This document shows, in pieces, positions 46,632 through 57,033 of a stretch of 64,000 nt of DNA. Under the pieces are notes generated by a model. It saw nothing but the letters and a program-made list of their open reading frames with translations, was not told the origin of the DNA and searched no databases. Positions within the stretch are counted from its first letter, which is position 1; each line of letters opens with the position of its first letter. Both the position numbers and the translations under genes were made by a program. This stretch comes from Alteracholeplasma palmae J233 (GTDB lineage: Bacteria > Bacillota_I > Bacilli_A > Acholeplasmatales > Acholeplasmataceae). Where the stretch lies: positions 1,213,499 to 1,277,498 of the forward strand of contig NC_022538.1 of assembly GCF_000968055.1 (NCBI RefSeq), in the 5' to 3' direction.

Positions 46632-47291
46632 CTACTTAATTTTCATCTTACCAATAATTCTATTAGAAGCCTCAATATGCATGATCCAGTGTCTTGTAAA
46701 TGGCATTTTCAATAATCCTTTAATATCCTTTTTACACCAATAATTTATTAGCCAAGCTGCGCTTTCATCTTCGGAGACAACATTTTCTTTATTTAATCTC
46801 ATAATATCCTGATTATCAAATCTTACTTTGAGATCTTCATATTTCAATTTTTTTAAAAAAATATCAGTTTCTTTGTAAACGTCACTAATATAATTATATA
46901 ATTCGTCAATATTCATTCTCTTAGATTCATCAACTACATCTGAAAGACTTAGTTCATTACCAGTTTTTATCACTGTTATCCCTAGTTTTTTATCATATCC
47001 ATTTTTATTTAAAATATCTCTTTTTTTGCCAATTAAAATATTACACACTATATCTTCTATTCTAAAAATATGATAAATAGAGTATGCAACTGTTTTGTTT
47101 TCATATCCCTTTGATTTTATAAAGGGTGCTAGACTATAATCCTCTTGACTCAACTTTTTTCTATATAATTGTATTTCATTAAATAAATCATTTCTTAATT
47201 CAGTAATAGTTGTTATAGCAAGTTCAAATGTTTCTTTTTTGTTAAGTAAAATTTGTATTTTCTTATTAGTATCAGACCATTCTTTATTCAT
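46632..47291 (-). CDS. DinB/YfiT-like four-helix protein
   Basis: This 219-residue, mainly helical protein has an N-terminal ETFELAITTITELRNDLFNEI, SIYHIFRIEDIVCNI in the place of the DinB metal-binding His, and MPFTRHWIMHIEASNRI near the end. It fits the DinB superfamily, whose members bind a metal through three His residues and act as thiol-dependent enzymes; some relatives are mislabelled as phage head-tail adapters. Assignment is tentative. Confidence 0.5.
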   Translation of the reverse strand: MNKEWSDTNKKIQILLNKKETFELAITTITELRNDLFNEIQLYRKKLSQEDYSLAPFIKSKGYENKTVAYSIYHIFRIEDIVCNILIGKKRDILNKNGYDKKLGITVIKTGNELSLSDVVDESKRMNIDELYNYISDVYKETDIFLKKLKYEDLKVRFDNQDIMRLNKENVVSEDESAAWLINYWCKKDIKGLLKMPFTRHWIMHIEASNRIIGKMKIK

Positions 47292-47605
47292 ATAGTCATC
47301 CCTTTCATGTGAGGTTAGAAAATTAGTATTAAACCTAGAAATACATTTTTCATTTTGCTAGTATTTATACATTATAATTTTATGTTGAATATAGATTTTT
47401 ATTAACTTTAATTTTTTAAAACTTACTATTTATTAAAACTAAGCTAGATAACGATATTTATAAAACTGATCTGTTGGAACTGTTAAATTGTAAAAGGTTA
47501 AATAATTTATTTTAGAAATCTTAGAAATATCTATTTTTATTATCCTGGAGCATTTTAGATAAAAATAATATTCTTCATATATTACTATAAAGTAAGTATA
47601 ATATC
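47292..47605. other. Gene-free stretch
   Basis: AT-rich, with no gene, repeat or hairpin that I can support. Confidence 0.4.
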
Positions 47606-48205
47606 TTATCTTTTCACAATATCTAATAAAAAAGCACTAACTACTCCAAATACTAATCCCACACTGTGAGCAATAAGTGCTGTTGTCAGTGATAAGTTAG
47701 GAATAATTAAATATAGTATTAAGATAATATAAAAGAGAATTGAAAAACTTTTCAAAGTATTTTTTTCTTTAACGCAAATAAAAATTAAGAATCCAATTAA
47801 TACATATATTGATCCACTTGCTCCTACAGAACCATTTGTAAAAAACATAGTTACACTTGAAGCTAAAAGACCTCCAAAAATAAAGATAGAAAGGTATACT
47901 CTCATACTAACTCTTTTTTCAAGTTCATTACCTATAAAATATAAAGCAACCACATTAACTAATAAATGTGGAATTCCTGCATGCAGAAAAATAGAAGTTA
48001 AAAGTCTATAATACTCATTATTCATTTCACTTACATTTATGAGTCTCCCATTTTGAGTAAGTACTCCCCAGTTATTACCATAAATCAGGTGATCTATACT
48101 AAAAATCTCAGTATTAGGGTATGTAAAAACAAAAAAATCTATAATAAAAATTAAAATAAATAACCTGCATAATAAGTTTGTTACTGAAAAATATTTCTTG
48201 TTCAT
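47606..48205 (-). CDS. Rhomboid-family intramembrane serine protease
   Basis: This 199-residue protein with six membrane segments has the catalytic serine in NGSVGASGSIYVLIGF and the partner histidine in LIAHSVGLVFGVVSA. The conserved LTSIFLHAGIPHLLVNVVALYFIG loop with His and Asn residues precedes them. It cuts membrane proteins within the bilayer. It lacks the extra TPR or zinc domains of longer rhomboids. It lies 18 bp after a CPBP protease gene, probably in one operon; the substrates are unknown. Confidence 0.92.
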   Translation of the reverse strand: MNKKYFSVTNLLCRLFILIFIIDFFVFTYPNTEIFSIDHLIYGNNWGVLTQNGRLINVSEMNNEYYRLLTSIFLHAGIPHLLVNVVALYFIGNELEKRVSMRVYLSIFIFGGLLASSVTMFFTNGSVGASGSIYVLIGFLIFICVKEKNTLKSFSILFYIILILYLIIPNLSLTTALIAHSVGLVFGVVSAFLLDIVKR

Positions 48206-48223
48206 AATTAGCTTCTTTCTAAT

Positions 48224-49024
48224 TTAAATGCCTTTATGATTACTTATATACTTTTTATAAATCCAATAACTTGAAAGATACATCGGCACTGATATTCCTA
48301 TAGATATTAATGCGTTTATTAAATTACTCATAAAAGAAACATCTGCTATTTGTGTTGTTGGGTATATTAGTACTGTAAACATTGCTACTATGTTAAGCAT
48401 GACATGTGCAATTATTGCTGCTATCAAATTACCACTTTTTAGGTAGATTAATCCAAATATTAAGCCTAAAGAAATAGTATAAATGACTTGTCCTATAGTA
48501 ACTAAATAGTGTTGTCCCCCTAAAATATTTAAAAAATGAACCATTCCGAACAATAAGGATGAAACCATAAGTGCTTTTAACTCTTTATTTTCTTTATTCT
48601 CAAATACTTTAATGAAAACATTTAATAAGATACCTCTAAATAGTAATTCCTCAAATAAACCGACACATATCATAAATAGAATATATCTGAAGGTTGCATC
48701 TACTCCTTGATATTCTATATCTGATATACTTAATCCAACTAGAGATTTAATTAATAAAGCAGCTATTAAAATATATATTGGAAAAGCGATTAAAAGCCCT
48801 TTTTTAATTCCTTTAATTCTAAAAAATGTATGTACTTTTTCAAACAAGAAAAAAGCAAATATTGCTGCAATACAAAACGATAGAAATTCTCCTAATACTT
48901 CTATATAGCTATATGTATCTAGATTATCCGTAAGTAATAATTGCCAAGATATCATAAATCCAATACTAAATACTAACATCAATAATGTAATCAGTATTAT
49001 TCTTTTATTAACTTTTAAGTTCAT
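48224..49024 (-). CDS. CPBP-family intramembrane glutamic protease
   Basis: This 266-residue protein with about seven membrane segments belongs to the CAAX/Abi (PF02517-type) family. It has the paired glutamates in GLFEELLFRGILL, the first His in FGMVHFLN and the second in IAAIIAHVMLNI. Relatives include Rce1-type prenyl proteases and bacteriocin self-immunity proteins; here the role is unknown. GGGGGAAATT gives a good ribosome site. It is cotranscribed with the rhomboid gene. Confidence 0.9.
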   Translation of the reverse strand: MNLKVNKRIILITLLMLVFSIGFMISWQLLLTDNLDTYSYIEVLGEFLSFCIAAIFAFFLFEKVHTFFRIKGIKKGLLIAFPIYILIAALLIKSLVGLSISDIEYQGVDATFRYILFMICVGLFEELLFRGILLNVFIKVFENKENKELKALMVSSLLFGMVHFLNILGGQHYLVTIGQVIYTISLGLIFGLIYLKSGNLIAAIIAHVMLNIVAMFTVLIYPTTQIADVSFMSNLINALISIGISVPMYLSSYWIYKKYISNHKGI

Positions 49025-49130
49025 AATTTCCCCCTATTATTTTCTTTTTTATTATACTATAAAAGCACTATTTTATAAACCTCATTATATTTTTAGTAAT
49101 CTAAAAGAGATACCCTGATTAAATAAAAAT

Positions 49131-49159
49131 AAACCTAGTAGTATGAATCTACTAAGTTT
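49131..49159 (-). terminator. Terminator of the ntp-ktr operon
   Basis: AAACCTAGTAG (49131-49141) pairs with CTACTAAGTTT (49149-49159); on the minus strand ATTTTTATTTAATC follows. It lies just after the ktrA stop. Confidence 0.85.
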
Positions 49160-49167
49160 ATTATAAG

Positions 49168-49839
49168 TTAGTTTTTACTAAATACTTCAGTAATTTTAGG
49201 GATATCCTTTTTTCTTCCAAAAATGAATATCTCATCATTTGGCATAAGCATGGTTTCTTTAGTAGGGATAATCATTTTCTTATCTCTTTCAATGACTAAA
49301 ATATTAATTTTAAATTTAGATCTAGAATCTAATTCTGTAATAGCAAGTGGTTCAAAATTTTCTTCAATTCTAATTTCGTAAACATCAAAGTCATTTTTAA
49401 TATTAAAATAATCCACGACATTACCAGATGCTACTTTATTAGCAATTCGCTCACTAGCAATTGAAAGTGGTGATATAACATCAGTAGCACCTACAAGCTT
49501 TAAAACCTCAACATAATCTTCTTCATCAGCTCTTGCAGTAATTTTTTCAATACCCAATTGTTTAAGCTTAATAATAGTCATAATACTAGAACTCAAGTTG
49601 GTTTTCTCGTTTTGTCCAATTGCTACAATCGCATGATCTACTGAGGCAATTCCAGCAGCTTTTAATGCATCTTCATTAGTTGAATCCACTATATAAACAT
49701 TCCTAGTTAATTCTCCGGCTTTTCTAACAGATTCTTTATTTTTGTCTATAGCAATAATATCAACATTCATCTTACTAAGTCTTTCAACTAAATTGAGACC
49801 AAATCTACTTAATCCAATGATAGCAATGCTTTTTTTCAT
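49168..49839 (-). CDS. ktrA: Potassium uptake regulator KtrA/TrkA
   Basis: The cytoplasmic ring subunit that gates KtrB, 223 residues. The RCK-N domain has IIGLSRFGLNLVERL (nucleotide-binding GxGxxG-like), DIIAIDKNKESV and a TRADEEDYVEVLKLVGATDVISP stretch. The RCK-C domain covers residues ~140-223, ending in NDEIFIFGRKKDI. It binds ATP/ADP or NAD(H). It is the last gene of the V-ATPase operon, 9 bp after the channel gene. Confidence 0.93.
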   Translation of the reverse strand: MKKSIAIIGLSRFGLNLVERLSKMNVDIIAIDKNKESVRKAGELTRNVYIVDSTNEDALKAAGIASVDHAIVAIGQNEKTNLSSSIMTIIKLKQLGIEKITARADEEDYVEVLKLVGATDVISPLSIASERIANKVASGNVVDYFNIKNDFDVYEIRIEENFEPLAITELDSRSKFKINILVIERDKKMIIPTKETMLMPNDEIFIFGRKKDIPKITEVFSKN

Positions 49840-49848
49840 CTTTAATAC

Positions 49849-51153
49849 CTATCCAATCATCATTTTTTCTTCAATATACTCAATGTTATGTAATTCTTTT
49901 TTATGCCATTCACTATTAAATAAACTTAAAATTGTAAGTGGTCCTAATCGACCAATAAACATTAAAATACAAAGTGTTAATTTTGAATAATCACTTAAAG
50001 TAGGGGTTAGATTTTTACTTAACCCTGTATTTGAGAATGCTGAGACAATTTCAAAAACTGCTTTTTCTAGGTTAACATGATCAAATGTTAATACTACAAA
50101 CGTTGATGAAATAATGATTAATAATGACACTGCAAGTAAAGTAGAAGCTTTATGCCTTGTTTCATTATTGATTAATCTTTGATATGTTATCACTTGTTTT
50201 CCTTTTGCATAACTAGGTATTCCTTTAAATATCGTATAGATGGTCGTTGTTTTAATACCGCCACCCGTTGATGATGGCGATGCTCCAATAAACATCAAAA
50301 TAATTAGCATAAGTGTTGCAACAGCTGAAATAGCGCTGATATCAATTGTAGTAAAACCCGCAGTCCGTGCTGTCACACTCAAGAAAAAAGATTCTAGCCA
50401 GGAAAACGATTTACCACCTAGATTAGAAAACTTAAACACTAGCATGCCCAAAATCCATAAAAGCAAATTAACTTTGAGTACAATTTTAGAATGGGTTGTC
50501 AATTTCTTATATGACTTTTTTTCTATTAAGTCATTAATAACAATAAAACCAATACCTCCTAACATAATTAAAGCCGCTGTATTGATGTTAAGTAATATAT
50601 GTGCTTGATAGTTTTGTAAACTAATCGATCCTAGTAAATCAAATCCTGCATTATTAAATGCAGATATAGCATGAAAAGCACTTATTCCAATAGCAGTTAC
50701 TGTGTCATACTGTGGTATAAAAACAAATAAATTTATAATAAAACCTGTAAATTCAATGCATAGTGTAAAAGTAACAATTCTAACAACAAGACTAACCATA
50801 CCTGATAAATCATTTTGATTTAAATTTTCCTTAATTAAAACACGATTACTGATACCTATTTTAGCACCAATAATATACATAATAAAAACAGAAATTGTCA
50901 ATACACTAAGTCCACCAATTTGAATTAAAACTGCCAATACTACTTTCCCAAAAGGTGATAAGATAATTGACAAATCCGAAACGGGAGAAAGTCCTGTGAT
51001 AGTAATTGCTGATGTGGATACAAAGAATGCATCTATAAAATCCAATGACCCTTTTCCTGTTTTTGATATAGGTAATAATAATAAAATCGTTCCTATCATA
51101 ATAATCACAAAGAAAGATAGTGTAATCATTACATACGGCGATATTTTTTTCAT
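49849..51153 (-). CDS. ntpJ: Potassium transporter KtrB / NtpJ
   Basis: A 434-residue K+ channel-like subunit of the Ktr/Trk family. It contains four pore-loop repeats with filter glycines in SAITITGLS, FNNAGFDLLG, ARTAGFTTID and FSNTGLSKN. It lies directly after the V-ATPase D gene, 4 bp away. In Enterococcus hirae the Na+-ATPase operon also ends with a KtrB-like gene, ntpJ, so the arrangement is shared. It imports K+, probably together with Na+, while the pump exports Na+. Confidence 0.93.
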   Translation of the reverse strand: MKKISPYVMITLSFFVIIMIGTILLLLPISKTGKGSLDFIDAFFVSTSAITITGLSPVSDLSIILSPFGKVVLAVLIQIGGLSVLTISVFIMYIIGAKIGISNRVLIKENLNQNDLSGMVSLVVRIVTFTLCIEFTGFIINLFVFIPQYDTVTAIGISAFHAISAFNNAGFDLLGSISLQNYQAHILLNINTAALIMLGGIGFIVINDLIEKKSYKKLTTHSKIVLKVNLLLWILGMLVFKFSNLGGKSFSWLESFFLSVTARTAGFTTIDISAISAVATLMLIILMFIGASPSSTGGGIKTTTIYTIFKGIPSYAKGKQVITYQRLINNETRHKASTLLAVSLLIIISSTFVVLTFDHVNLEKAVFEIVSAFSNTGLSKNLTPTLSDYSKLTLCILMFIGRLGPLTILSLFNSEWHKKELHNIEYIEEKMMIG

Positions 51154-51157
51154 CCTA

Positions 51158-51790
51158 TCACATCTTTCTATTCTTATCTAGAATAATCTCTTTACTCTTA
51201 ATCATTCTAATTGTATTGCTTCTTTCTAAATCACTAAGCTTCATCTTAATTGAATGTATCTGTTCGTTAATCTCTTTTAATATAATGTTTTCAATGGCAT
51301 TTACCCTTCTTTTTGATTTCTCAATTTCAACTAGCATACTTTCTATTTGACTTTCAAGTACTGCTAAATTTAATATTTCCGGTAATAAGGAGCGCCCATA
51401 TTTTAAAAGTATATCAAATGATGCTGATGTCTTAAAATAGCTATAATTATTTTCTACTACTGTTTCTCCTGATTTTATTGAAGCAAATTCAACTCCCATA
51501 ACTTTGCTATAGCTGTATGTGATATCCTGTATTCCTTTCGTCTCATTTAAATAATTATGAATATCTACTGTATCCATGTCTATTGCAGTTTCAAGATAAC
51601 ATTTTAGAAACTCATGAACTTTAACTTCTAATTGATTACGTTCTATTTTATATGTCTTTACAAGATATATAAATTGATGCATGAGTTCATCCTGTTTATC
51701 TTTTAGAAGTTTATGTCCTCTTTTCGTCGTTTCAAACTGTTTTTTAAGTTTCATCAGTTCCATTCTTGTTGGATTAATAGTTTGACTCAT
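51158..51790 (-). CDS. ntpD: V-type ATPase subunit D
   Basis: The central rotor stalk, 210 residues, mostly two long helices. It begins INPTRMELMKLKKQFETTKRGHKLLKDKQDEL, the family signature, and the C-terminal helix has IESMLVEIEKSKRRVNAIENIIL. It ends in TGA, which confirms that TGA is a stop here. It is 3 bp after the B gene. Confidence 0.96.
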   Translation of the reverse strand: MSQTINPTRMELMKLKKQFETTKRGHKLLKDKQDELMHQFIYLVKTYKIERNQLEVKVHEFLKCYLETAIDMDTVDIHNYLNETKGIQDITYSYSKVMGVEFASIKSGETVVENNYSYFKTSASFDILLKYGRSLLPEILNLAVLESQIESMLVEIEKSKRRVNAIENIILKEINEQIHSIKMKLSDLERSNTIRMIKSKEIILDKNRKM

Positions 51791-51793
51791 ATT

Positions 51794-53167
51794 CTATGAT
51801 TCCTTATAATACTGCTTAATAAAGTATGGATCAATTCTTTTTAATTCACTCTTAGGTAAAATACTTAATAATTCCCATCCGATAGAAAGAGTTTCTTCAA
51901 TACTTCTGTTTGTGTCAAAGCCCTGTGCTATATATTTTTTTTCAAAGGCATCAGCAAACTGTGCATACTTTTGATCAATCATAGAAAGAGCCGATTCGCC
52001 TAAAATAAGTGATAGTTCCTTGGCATCTTTACCTCTTGCATAAGCTGCAAAAAGTTGATTCATAGTATCAGCGTGATCCTCTCTAGTTTTACCTTTTCCA
52101 ATTCCCTTATCTTTTAAACGTGATAATGATGGTAATACATCTATCGCTGGTATAATGCCTTTAGCTGATAAAGTTCTTGATAAAATAATCTGACCTTCTG
52201 TAATATATCCTGTTAAGTCTGGTATCGGATGTGTCTTATCTTCCTCTGGCATAGTTAAAATAGGAATTTGTGTAATAGTTCCTTCTTTACCTTTAACACA
52301 GCCTGCTCTTTCATAAAGAGATGACAAATCTGTATACATGTATCCCGGATACCCTCTTCTTCCAGGAACTTCTTTTCTTGCAGCACTAATTTCACGTAAT
52401 GCTTCTGCATAATTAGTGATATCTGTCATAATCACTAAAACATGCATACCTAAATCATATGCTAAATACTCTGCTGCAGTAATTGCCATTCTAGGAGTTG
52501 CGATTCTTTCTATTGCAGGATCGTTTGCTAAATTAATAAACATAACTGTTCGGTCGATTGCATCTGTTGCCTCGAATACCTCATTAAAATAATTTGCTTC
52601 TTCAAAAGTAATCCCAATAGCAGCAAAAACTACAGCAAATTTTTCATCTTGTCCGCGAACAGTTGCTTGTTTAGCAATTTGTGCAGCTAATTTATTATGG
52701 GTTAACCCTGAGGCCGAAAAAATTGGTAACTTTTGCCCTCTAACTAACGTATTAAGTCCATCTATTGCTGAAATACCTGTCTGAATAAATTCATTTGGAT
52801 ATGTTCTTGCTACTGGATTTAATGGTACACCATTAATATCAATATATTTTTCTGCAATCATATGTCCTTTTTTATCAATTGGTCTACCTAATCCATCAAA
52901 TTTTCTTCCAAGCATAAGTGGTGATACACCAAAACTTAAGCCCTCACCTGTGAAAATTGCTTTTGCATCATTAATTTTAAGACCTTGGCTATTATCAAAA
53001 AGTTGAACGACTGCTTTATCTTTATCAATCTCAAGCACTTTACCCAATCTTTCAGTACCATTTTTTTGAACAACTCTTACCAATTCATCGTATTTAATAT
53101 TTGCAACTTTTTCTATGACCATAAGTGGACCAACAACTTCTTTAATTGTCTTATATGCTCTAATCAT
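51794..53167 (-). CDS. ntpB: V-type ATPase subunit B
   Basis: The non-catalytic nucleotide-site subunit of the V1 head, ~457 residues. It starts [15 protein letters not shown], as other NtpB proteins do, so I prefer the ATG at 53167 over 53176. Conserved parts are [36 protein letters not shown], in which the Walker A loop is replaced by SASGLTHN as is normal for B, and [34 protein letters not shown]. It overlaps the A gene end slightly. Confidence 0.96.
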   Translation of the reverse strand: MIRAYKTIKEVVGPLMVIEKVANIKYDELVRVVQKNGTERLGKVLEIDKDKAVVQLFDNSQGLKINDAKAIFTGEGLSFGVSPLMLGRKFDGLGRPIDKKGHMIAEKYIDINGVPLNPVARTYPNEFIQTGISAIDGLNTLVRGQKLPIFSASGLTHNKLAAQIAKQATVRGQDEKFAVVFAAIGITFEEANYFNEVFEATDAIDRTVMFINLANDPAIERIATPRMAITAAEYLAYDLGMHVLVIMTDITNYAEALREISAARKEVPGRRGYPGYMYTDLSSLYERAGCVKGKEGTITQIPILTMPEEDKTHPIPDLTGYITEGQIILSRTLSAKGIIPAIDVLPSLSRLKDKGIGKGKTREDHADTMNQLFAAYARGKDAKELSLILGESALSMIDQKYAQFADAFEKKYIAQGFDTNRSIEETLSIGWELLSILPKSELKRIDPYFIKQYYKES

Positions 53168-54935
53168 AAATTTCATTGACTCCTTTTCTTAATTGTTCAA
53201 ATTGATCTATCAATTCAAGTTCAATACTTAAAATCTCTTTTTCTATTTCATTTTCTTCAACATACTTTAAGTGCCCTATACGTTCATTGACTGGTAATAC
53301 TTCAATTCGCTTATAGTCAACATGATTTTCTGTTGCTAAAAGTGCTAAATCAAACCAGCTTAAAATAATTCTAAGCATTGCATATTGTTTTTCTAATGAA
53401 GTATACGTATCTACCTTATGAAAAGCATTCTGGTGAAGATAGTCTTCTCTGATCATTTGTGCAACTTGTAACTTAACTCTATCCTTAGGACTTAATGAAT
53501 CAATACCTACTAATCTCACAATTTCAAGAAGTGCTGTTTCATCTTGCAAGATTACTCTGACCTTCTTAACTGTTTCCTCCCATAAAGGATAAGTTAAATT
53601 ATTAAACTGTTCAATATCAGTATCATACAGTGAATAACTTTTTAGCCAATCAATTGCAGGAAAGTGTCTTTTATATGCCAATCCCGCACTAAGCCCCCAA
53701 AATACCTTAACAATTCTTAGTGTTGCTTGACTCACTGGCTCTGATGTATCTCCACCTGGGGGTGAAACAGCACCAATTGCGGTAATTGATCCAATGCGTT
53801 CTTTTCCAAGTGTTTCAACCATTCCAGCTCTTTCATAAAAATCTGATAATCTAGATGCAAGATACGCAGGATATCCTTCTTCTCCTGGCATTTCTTCAAG
53901 TCTTGAACTCATTTCTCTTAAAGCTTCTGCCCAACGACTTGTTGAATCTGCCATAATTGCAACACGATATCCCATATCTCTAAAATATTCAGCAATTGTA
54001 ATACCTGTATACATTGAAGCTTCTCGTGCAGCAACTGGCATATTAGATGTATTTGCAATAAGTACTGTACGATTCATTAAAGAAAGCCCTGTTTTAGGAT
54101 CAATTAGTTCTGGAAATTCTCTTAAAACATCAGTCATTTCATTACCACGTTCCCCACAACCAATGTATATGATAATATCAGCATCAGCCCATTTAGCAAG
54201 TTGATGCTGTACAACTGTTTTTCCAGAACCAAACGGACCTGGAATTGCTGCAATACCACCTTTTGCAATTGGGAATAATGTATCAATAACCCTTTGCCCT
54301 GTTACCATCGGTTCTTTTGGAGCTTTTTTAACTTTATAAGGTCGTTTAATCCTAACCGGCCAAACTTGTAGCATTGTCATTTTAAACGTTTCATTTTCTG
54401 ACTTAATAGTTGCAATTTCATCTAAAATCGTGTATTCACCCTCAGAAAGTTTTGATATAATTCCTTCTTTTCCAACTGGTACCATAATTTTATGTATAAC
54501 TGCTTTTGTTTCTTCTACTGTACCAATGATATCACCTTCACAAACATACGTTCCATTTTCTACAATAGGCTTAAAGTGCCACTTTTTCTCTCTATTAAGT
54601 TTTGCAACTGATATACCGACAGGTATAAATGCTCCATGTTTTTCATAAATACTTGTAAGTGGTCTTTGAATACCATCAAAAATACTTTCAATAAGCCCAG
54701 GTCCAAGCTCAACAGATAATGGATGATCTGTTAATTCAACCGGTTCTCCCGGGCCTATACCCGCTGTTTCTTCATATACTTGAATGCTTGCCAAATCTTC
54801 TCTTAGTTCTATAATTTCTCCAATAATATGCTTGTTGCCAACATGAACAACATCATATACTTGTGCATTTCTCATGCCATCTGCAACAATAAGAGGTCCT
54901 GATATCTTAACAATTTTTCCTTTTATTTGACTCAT
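53160..54935 (-). CDS. ntpA: V-type ATPase catalytic subunit A
   Basis: The 591-residue catalytic subunit hydrolyses ATP. Walker A is [11 protein letters not shown], with [16 protein letters not shown] supplying the catalytic Glu, and [37 protein letters not shown] follows. The A-specific insert is near residues 110-200. The start is fixed by [21 protein letters not shown]. Complete for the bacterial V/A-type family. Confidence 0.97.
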   Translation of the reverse strand: MSQIKGKIVKISGPLIVADGMRNAQVYDVVHVGNKHIIGEIIELREDLASIQVYEETAGIGPGEPVELTDHPLSVELGPGLIESIFDGIQRPLTSIYEKHGAFIPVGISVAKLNREKKWHFKPIVENGTYVCEGDIIGTVEETKAVIHKIMVPVGKEGIISKLSEGEYTILDEIATIKSENETFKMTMLQVWPVRIKRPYKVKKAPKEPMVTGQRVIDTLFPIAKGGIAAIPGPFGSGKTVVQHQLAKWADADIIIYIGCGERGNEMTDVLREFPELIDPKTGLSLMNRTVLIANTSNMPVAAREASMYTGITIAEYFRDMGYRVAIMADSTSRWAEALREMSSRLEEMPGEEGYPAYLASRLSDFYERAGMVETLGKERIGSITAIGAVSPPGGDTSEPVSQATLRIVKVFWGLSAGLAYKRHFPAIDWLKSYSLYDTDIEQFNNLTYPLWEETVKKVRVILQDETALLEIVRLVGIDSLSPKDRVKLQVAQMIREDYLHQNAFHKVDTYTSLEKQYAMLRIILSWFDLALLATENHVDYKRIEVLPVNERIGHLKYVEENEIEKEILSIELELIDQFEQLRKGVNEIYD

Positions 54936-54948
54936 CTCTTACCTCTTT

Positions 54949-55251
54949 CTAAAGTAAATCAATACCAATTGATTTTTTAATACGTTCTTTCATATCTAAA
55001 ACTTTATTCCCTATATTTTTTGATTCTAAAGGAAGTTCCAAAAATATAGGATATACTCCTTTTTTTTCCTGTTGATACACTTTAATTAAATCCTTTAACT
55101 CACTATCATATGCAATAACTTTCACATAGTGATTTAATTCTTTTAAAACTTTTATTAATTGCTGCTTTTCATCAATAATAAAGACTTCAAAACCAACAGC
55201 ACTTAAGGCTTCTGATTCTTTTTTTGTACTAATAAAAACTAAGTTATTCAT
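54949..55251 (-). CDS. ntpG: V-type ATPase subunit F (NtpG)
   Basis: A ~100-residue Rossmann-like subunit attached to the central stalk: NNLVFISTKKESEALSAVGFEVF, VKVIAYDSEL and VYPIFLELPLES. I take the ATG at 55251 because GAGGTGTGTG precedes it; the ATG at 55263 has no site. Gene position between C and A matches the E. hirae order. Confidence 0.88.
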   Translation of the reverse strand: MNNLVFISTKKESEALSAVGFEVFIIDEKQQLIKVLKELNHYVKVIAYDSELKDLIKVYQQEKKGVYPIFLELPLESKNIGNKVLDMKERIKKSIGIDLL

Positions 55252-55957
55252 CACACACCTCATTTAGATAATATATTGATTTAATTTGGTTAATTTGGTT
55301 TTTTCTCATCACAATATAGTAAATTAATATTTCTAATAAGTTTGTACTATAAGCATAACTTTTTATATACTCCAGATATTGCTTAGATAGTTTTCTATCA
55401 ATTTTTAAAACACTATCTGCTATATCAACATCAGTATTAAGTTCAGATTTTGTAAATTGAATTAATTCTTTTTTACCTTGAATATATGCAGTTTCTAATC
55501 TATCAATTTCATATTGATTTTGCTTTAACATATTAGATTTAAAGACTAATACATCTTCATTATTTTCACATAATCTATACGCCATAATAATATTTTTAAC
55601 TGAGTTTCTATAACTTATAATCTCAGATAATATATTTTGCGGCTTTATTTCATTGTATATTGTATTATAAAAATCAACTGATTTTTTCTGATTTGAAAAA
55701 AAGTATTGATATACTAAATGCTCTTTCCCAATATATGATGATATTTCATATTTTAAAGCTTCATCTAGACTTTTTAGTCCAAGTTTAAAATCTGAATGCT
55801 CCTCTATGAGAATACCATCATGATATAAGTATCTTAGTAAGTCCTTTTTTTCCATTGTTTTTAAAAGTTCATAGGTTTCCTTAGTGTATAGAGTTGTTAT
55901 CTTGGAATTTAGAAGACCAAGTAAATACTCATCATTCATTACCATAAAATTTTTCAT
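55244..55957 (-). CDS. ntpC: V-type ATPase subunit C
   Basis: This helical subunit links the rotor ring to the central stalk. With the ATG at 55957 (MKNFMVMNDEYL) it has 237 residues; extension further up would run deep into the E gene. That is shorter than the usual ~330 residues. It is assigned mainly by position and by features such as LLRYLYHDGILIEEHSDFKLGL and IVMRKNQINQIKSIYYLN near the end, the latter resembling the family C-terminus. Confidence 0.8.
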   Translation of the reverse strand: MKNFMVMNDEYLLGLLNSKITTLYTKETYELLKTMEKKDLLRYLYHDGILIEEHSDFKLGLKSLDEALKYEISSYIGKEHLVYQYFFSNQKKSVDFYNTIYNEIKPQNILSEIISYRNSVKNIIMAYRLCENNEDVLVFKSNMLKQNQYEIDRLETAYIQGKKELIQFTKSELNTDVDIADSVLKIDRKLSKQYLEYIKSYAYSTNLLEILIYYIVMRKNQINQIKSIYYLNEVCDE

Positions 55958-56546
55958 AAACTTCTTTCTCTCGATTTTTTTTATACTCATCCACAATTTG
56001 TTTGTAGTCAAAAATCAAGTCAAAATCATCCTTAACCACGATAAAACCTTCCTTGAAATTGAGATTATCTGTTTTAAGTTTAAACTTAAAATTCTTATTT
56101 TTCTTATTAAGTAAATCTAGATCATCTTTATCTTTTTTACTAGAAAAAGCCTCTAAGTATTTATCCATATTTTGACTTGATACATAAATTATTTCATCAC
56201 CAAAAATTTCATCCACATTAACTAGTTTATAAACCCAGTTGCAAAGTTCTTTTTTATCTAATTTAGTAATATATTCATAAACTTTATCAAATAATGATTC
56301 TACTTGAATTACTTTGGTTTCCTTTTGAAAACTGTTAAGTTCCGCTTCTTTTTTCTTTTCAAACATTAAAATATCGAGGTCGCTTTTTTCTTGAAATTTT
56401 TTTAAAGTATCTTTGACTTCTTCCTTGATTTTATTAAGTGCATCATGTTTTAAAGTTTCAATTTCTTGTGTAGTTTGTTTCTCAATCTCTAAAGATTTAA
56501 GTTTACTTTCTATAACAATTCTCTCATGAAGTGCTCTATCATTCAT
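55932..56546 (-). CDS. ntpE: V-type ATPase subunit E
   Basis: Peripheral stalk subunit of ~204 residues: a long charged N-terminal coiled coil (LHERIVIESKLKSLEIEKQ to about residue 90) and a globular C-terminal domain that ends with the GFIVVKDDFDLIFDYKQIV element. The ATG at 56546 follows GGAGTCTATT and is a better start than the TTG at 56558. Confidence 0.9.
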   Translation of the reverse strand: MNDRALHERIVIESKLKSLEIEKQTTQEIETLKHDALNKIKEEVKDTLKKFQEKSDLDILMFEKKKEAELNSFQKETKVIQVESLFDKVYEYITKLDKKELCNWVYKLVNVDEIFGDEIIYVSSQNMDKYLEAFSSKKDKDDLDLLNKKNKNFKFKLKTDNLNFKEGFIVVKDDFDLIFDYKQIVDEYKKNREKEVYEKFYGNE

Positions 56547-56558
56547 AATAGACTCCAA

Positions 56559-57032
56559 TTAAATGCTAATAGCACTATACATTAAAATACTTACTAAAAG
56601 TGCCAAAATTGCATATGTTTCAACAATTGCTGTCATAGTCATACCACGAGCTGACATATTAGGTTTTTTAGCAGTCATAGCAATTGCGCTTGCAGCCATT
56701 TTTCCTTGGTAAATACCTGATACTAAACCAACTACCGCAATTGGTAGTGTTGATGCAAAAAGCGATAATCCCTGTGCATCTGTAATTTGAATTGGTGTTC
56801 CTCCAACAAGCCCCACTTTAACTAAAATCAAAATTGCTAACAAAAAGCCATAAATACCTTGCGTACCGGGTAATGCTTGCAAAATCAATACTTTACCAAA
56901 AAGTTCTGGTTTCTCTGAAATAACACCTGCTGCTGCTTTCCCTGATAGAGCAACTCCAATTGCTGATCCAATACCTGCAAGTCCAATACTAAGTGCTGCT
57001 CCAATTAATGCATAAACTAATCCTGTTGTCAT
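56559..57032 (-). CDS. ntpK: V-type ATPase proteolipid subunit K (c-ring)
   Basis: The 157-residue double-hairpin proteolipid has four membrane helices. The ion-binding Glu is E138 in TAIVETYAIL. The residues that bind Na+ in the E. hirae ring are also present at the matching places: L54, T57, Q58 and Y61 in QALPGTQGIYG, and Q109 in IYQGK. This favours Na+ rather than H+ as the coupling ion. It is the fused, two-hairpin type as in E. hirae, with Gly instead of Glu in the first hairpin. Confidence 0.96.
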   Translation of the reverse strand: MTTGLVYALIGAALSIGLAGIGSAIGVALSGKAAAGVISEKPELFGKVLILQALPGTQGIYGFLLAILILVKVGLVGGTPIQITDAQGLSLFASTLPIAVVGLVSGIYQGKMAASAIAMTAKKPNMSARGMTMTAIVETYAILALLVSILMYSAISI

Positions 57033-57033
57033 T

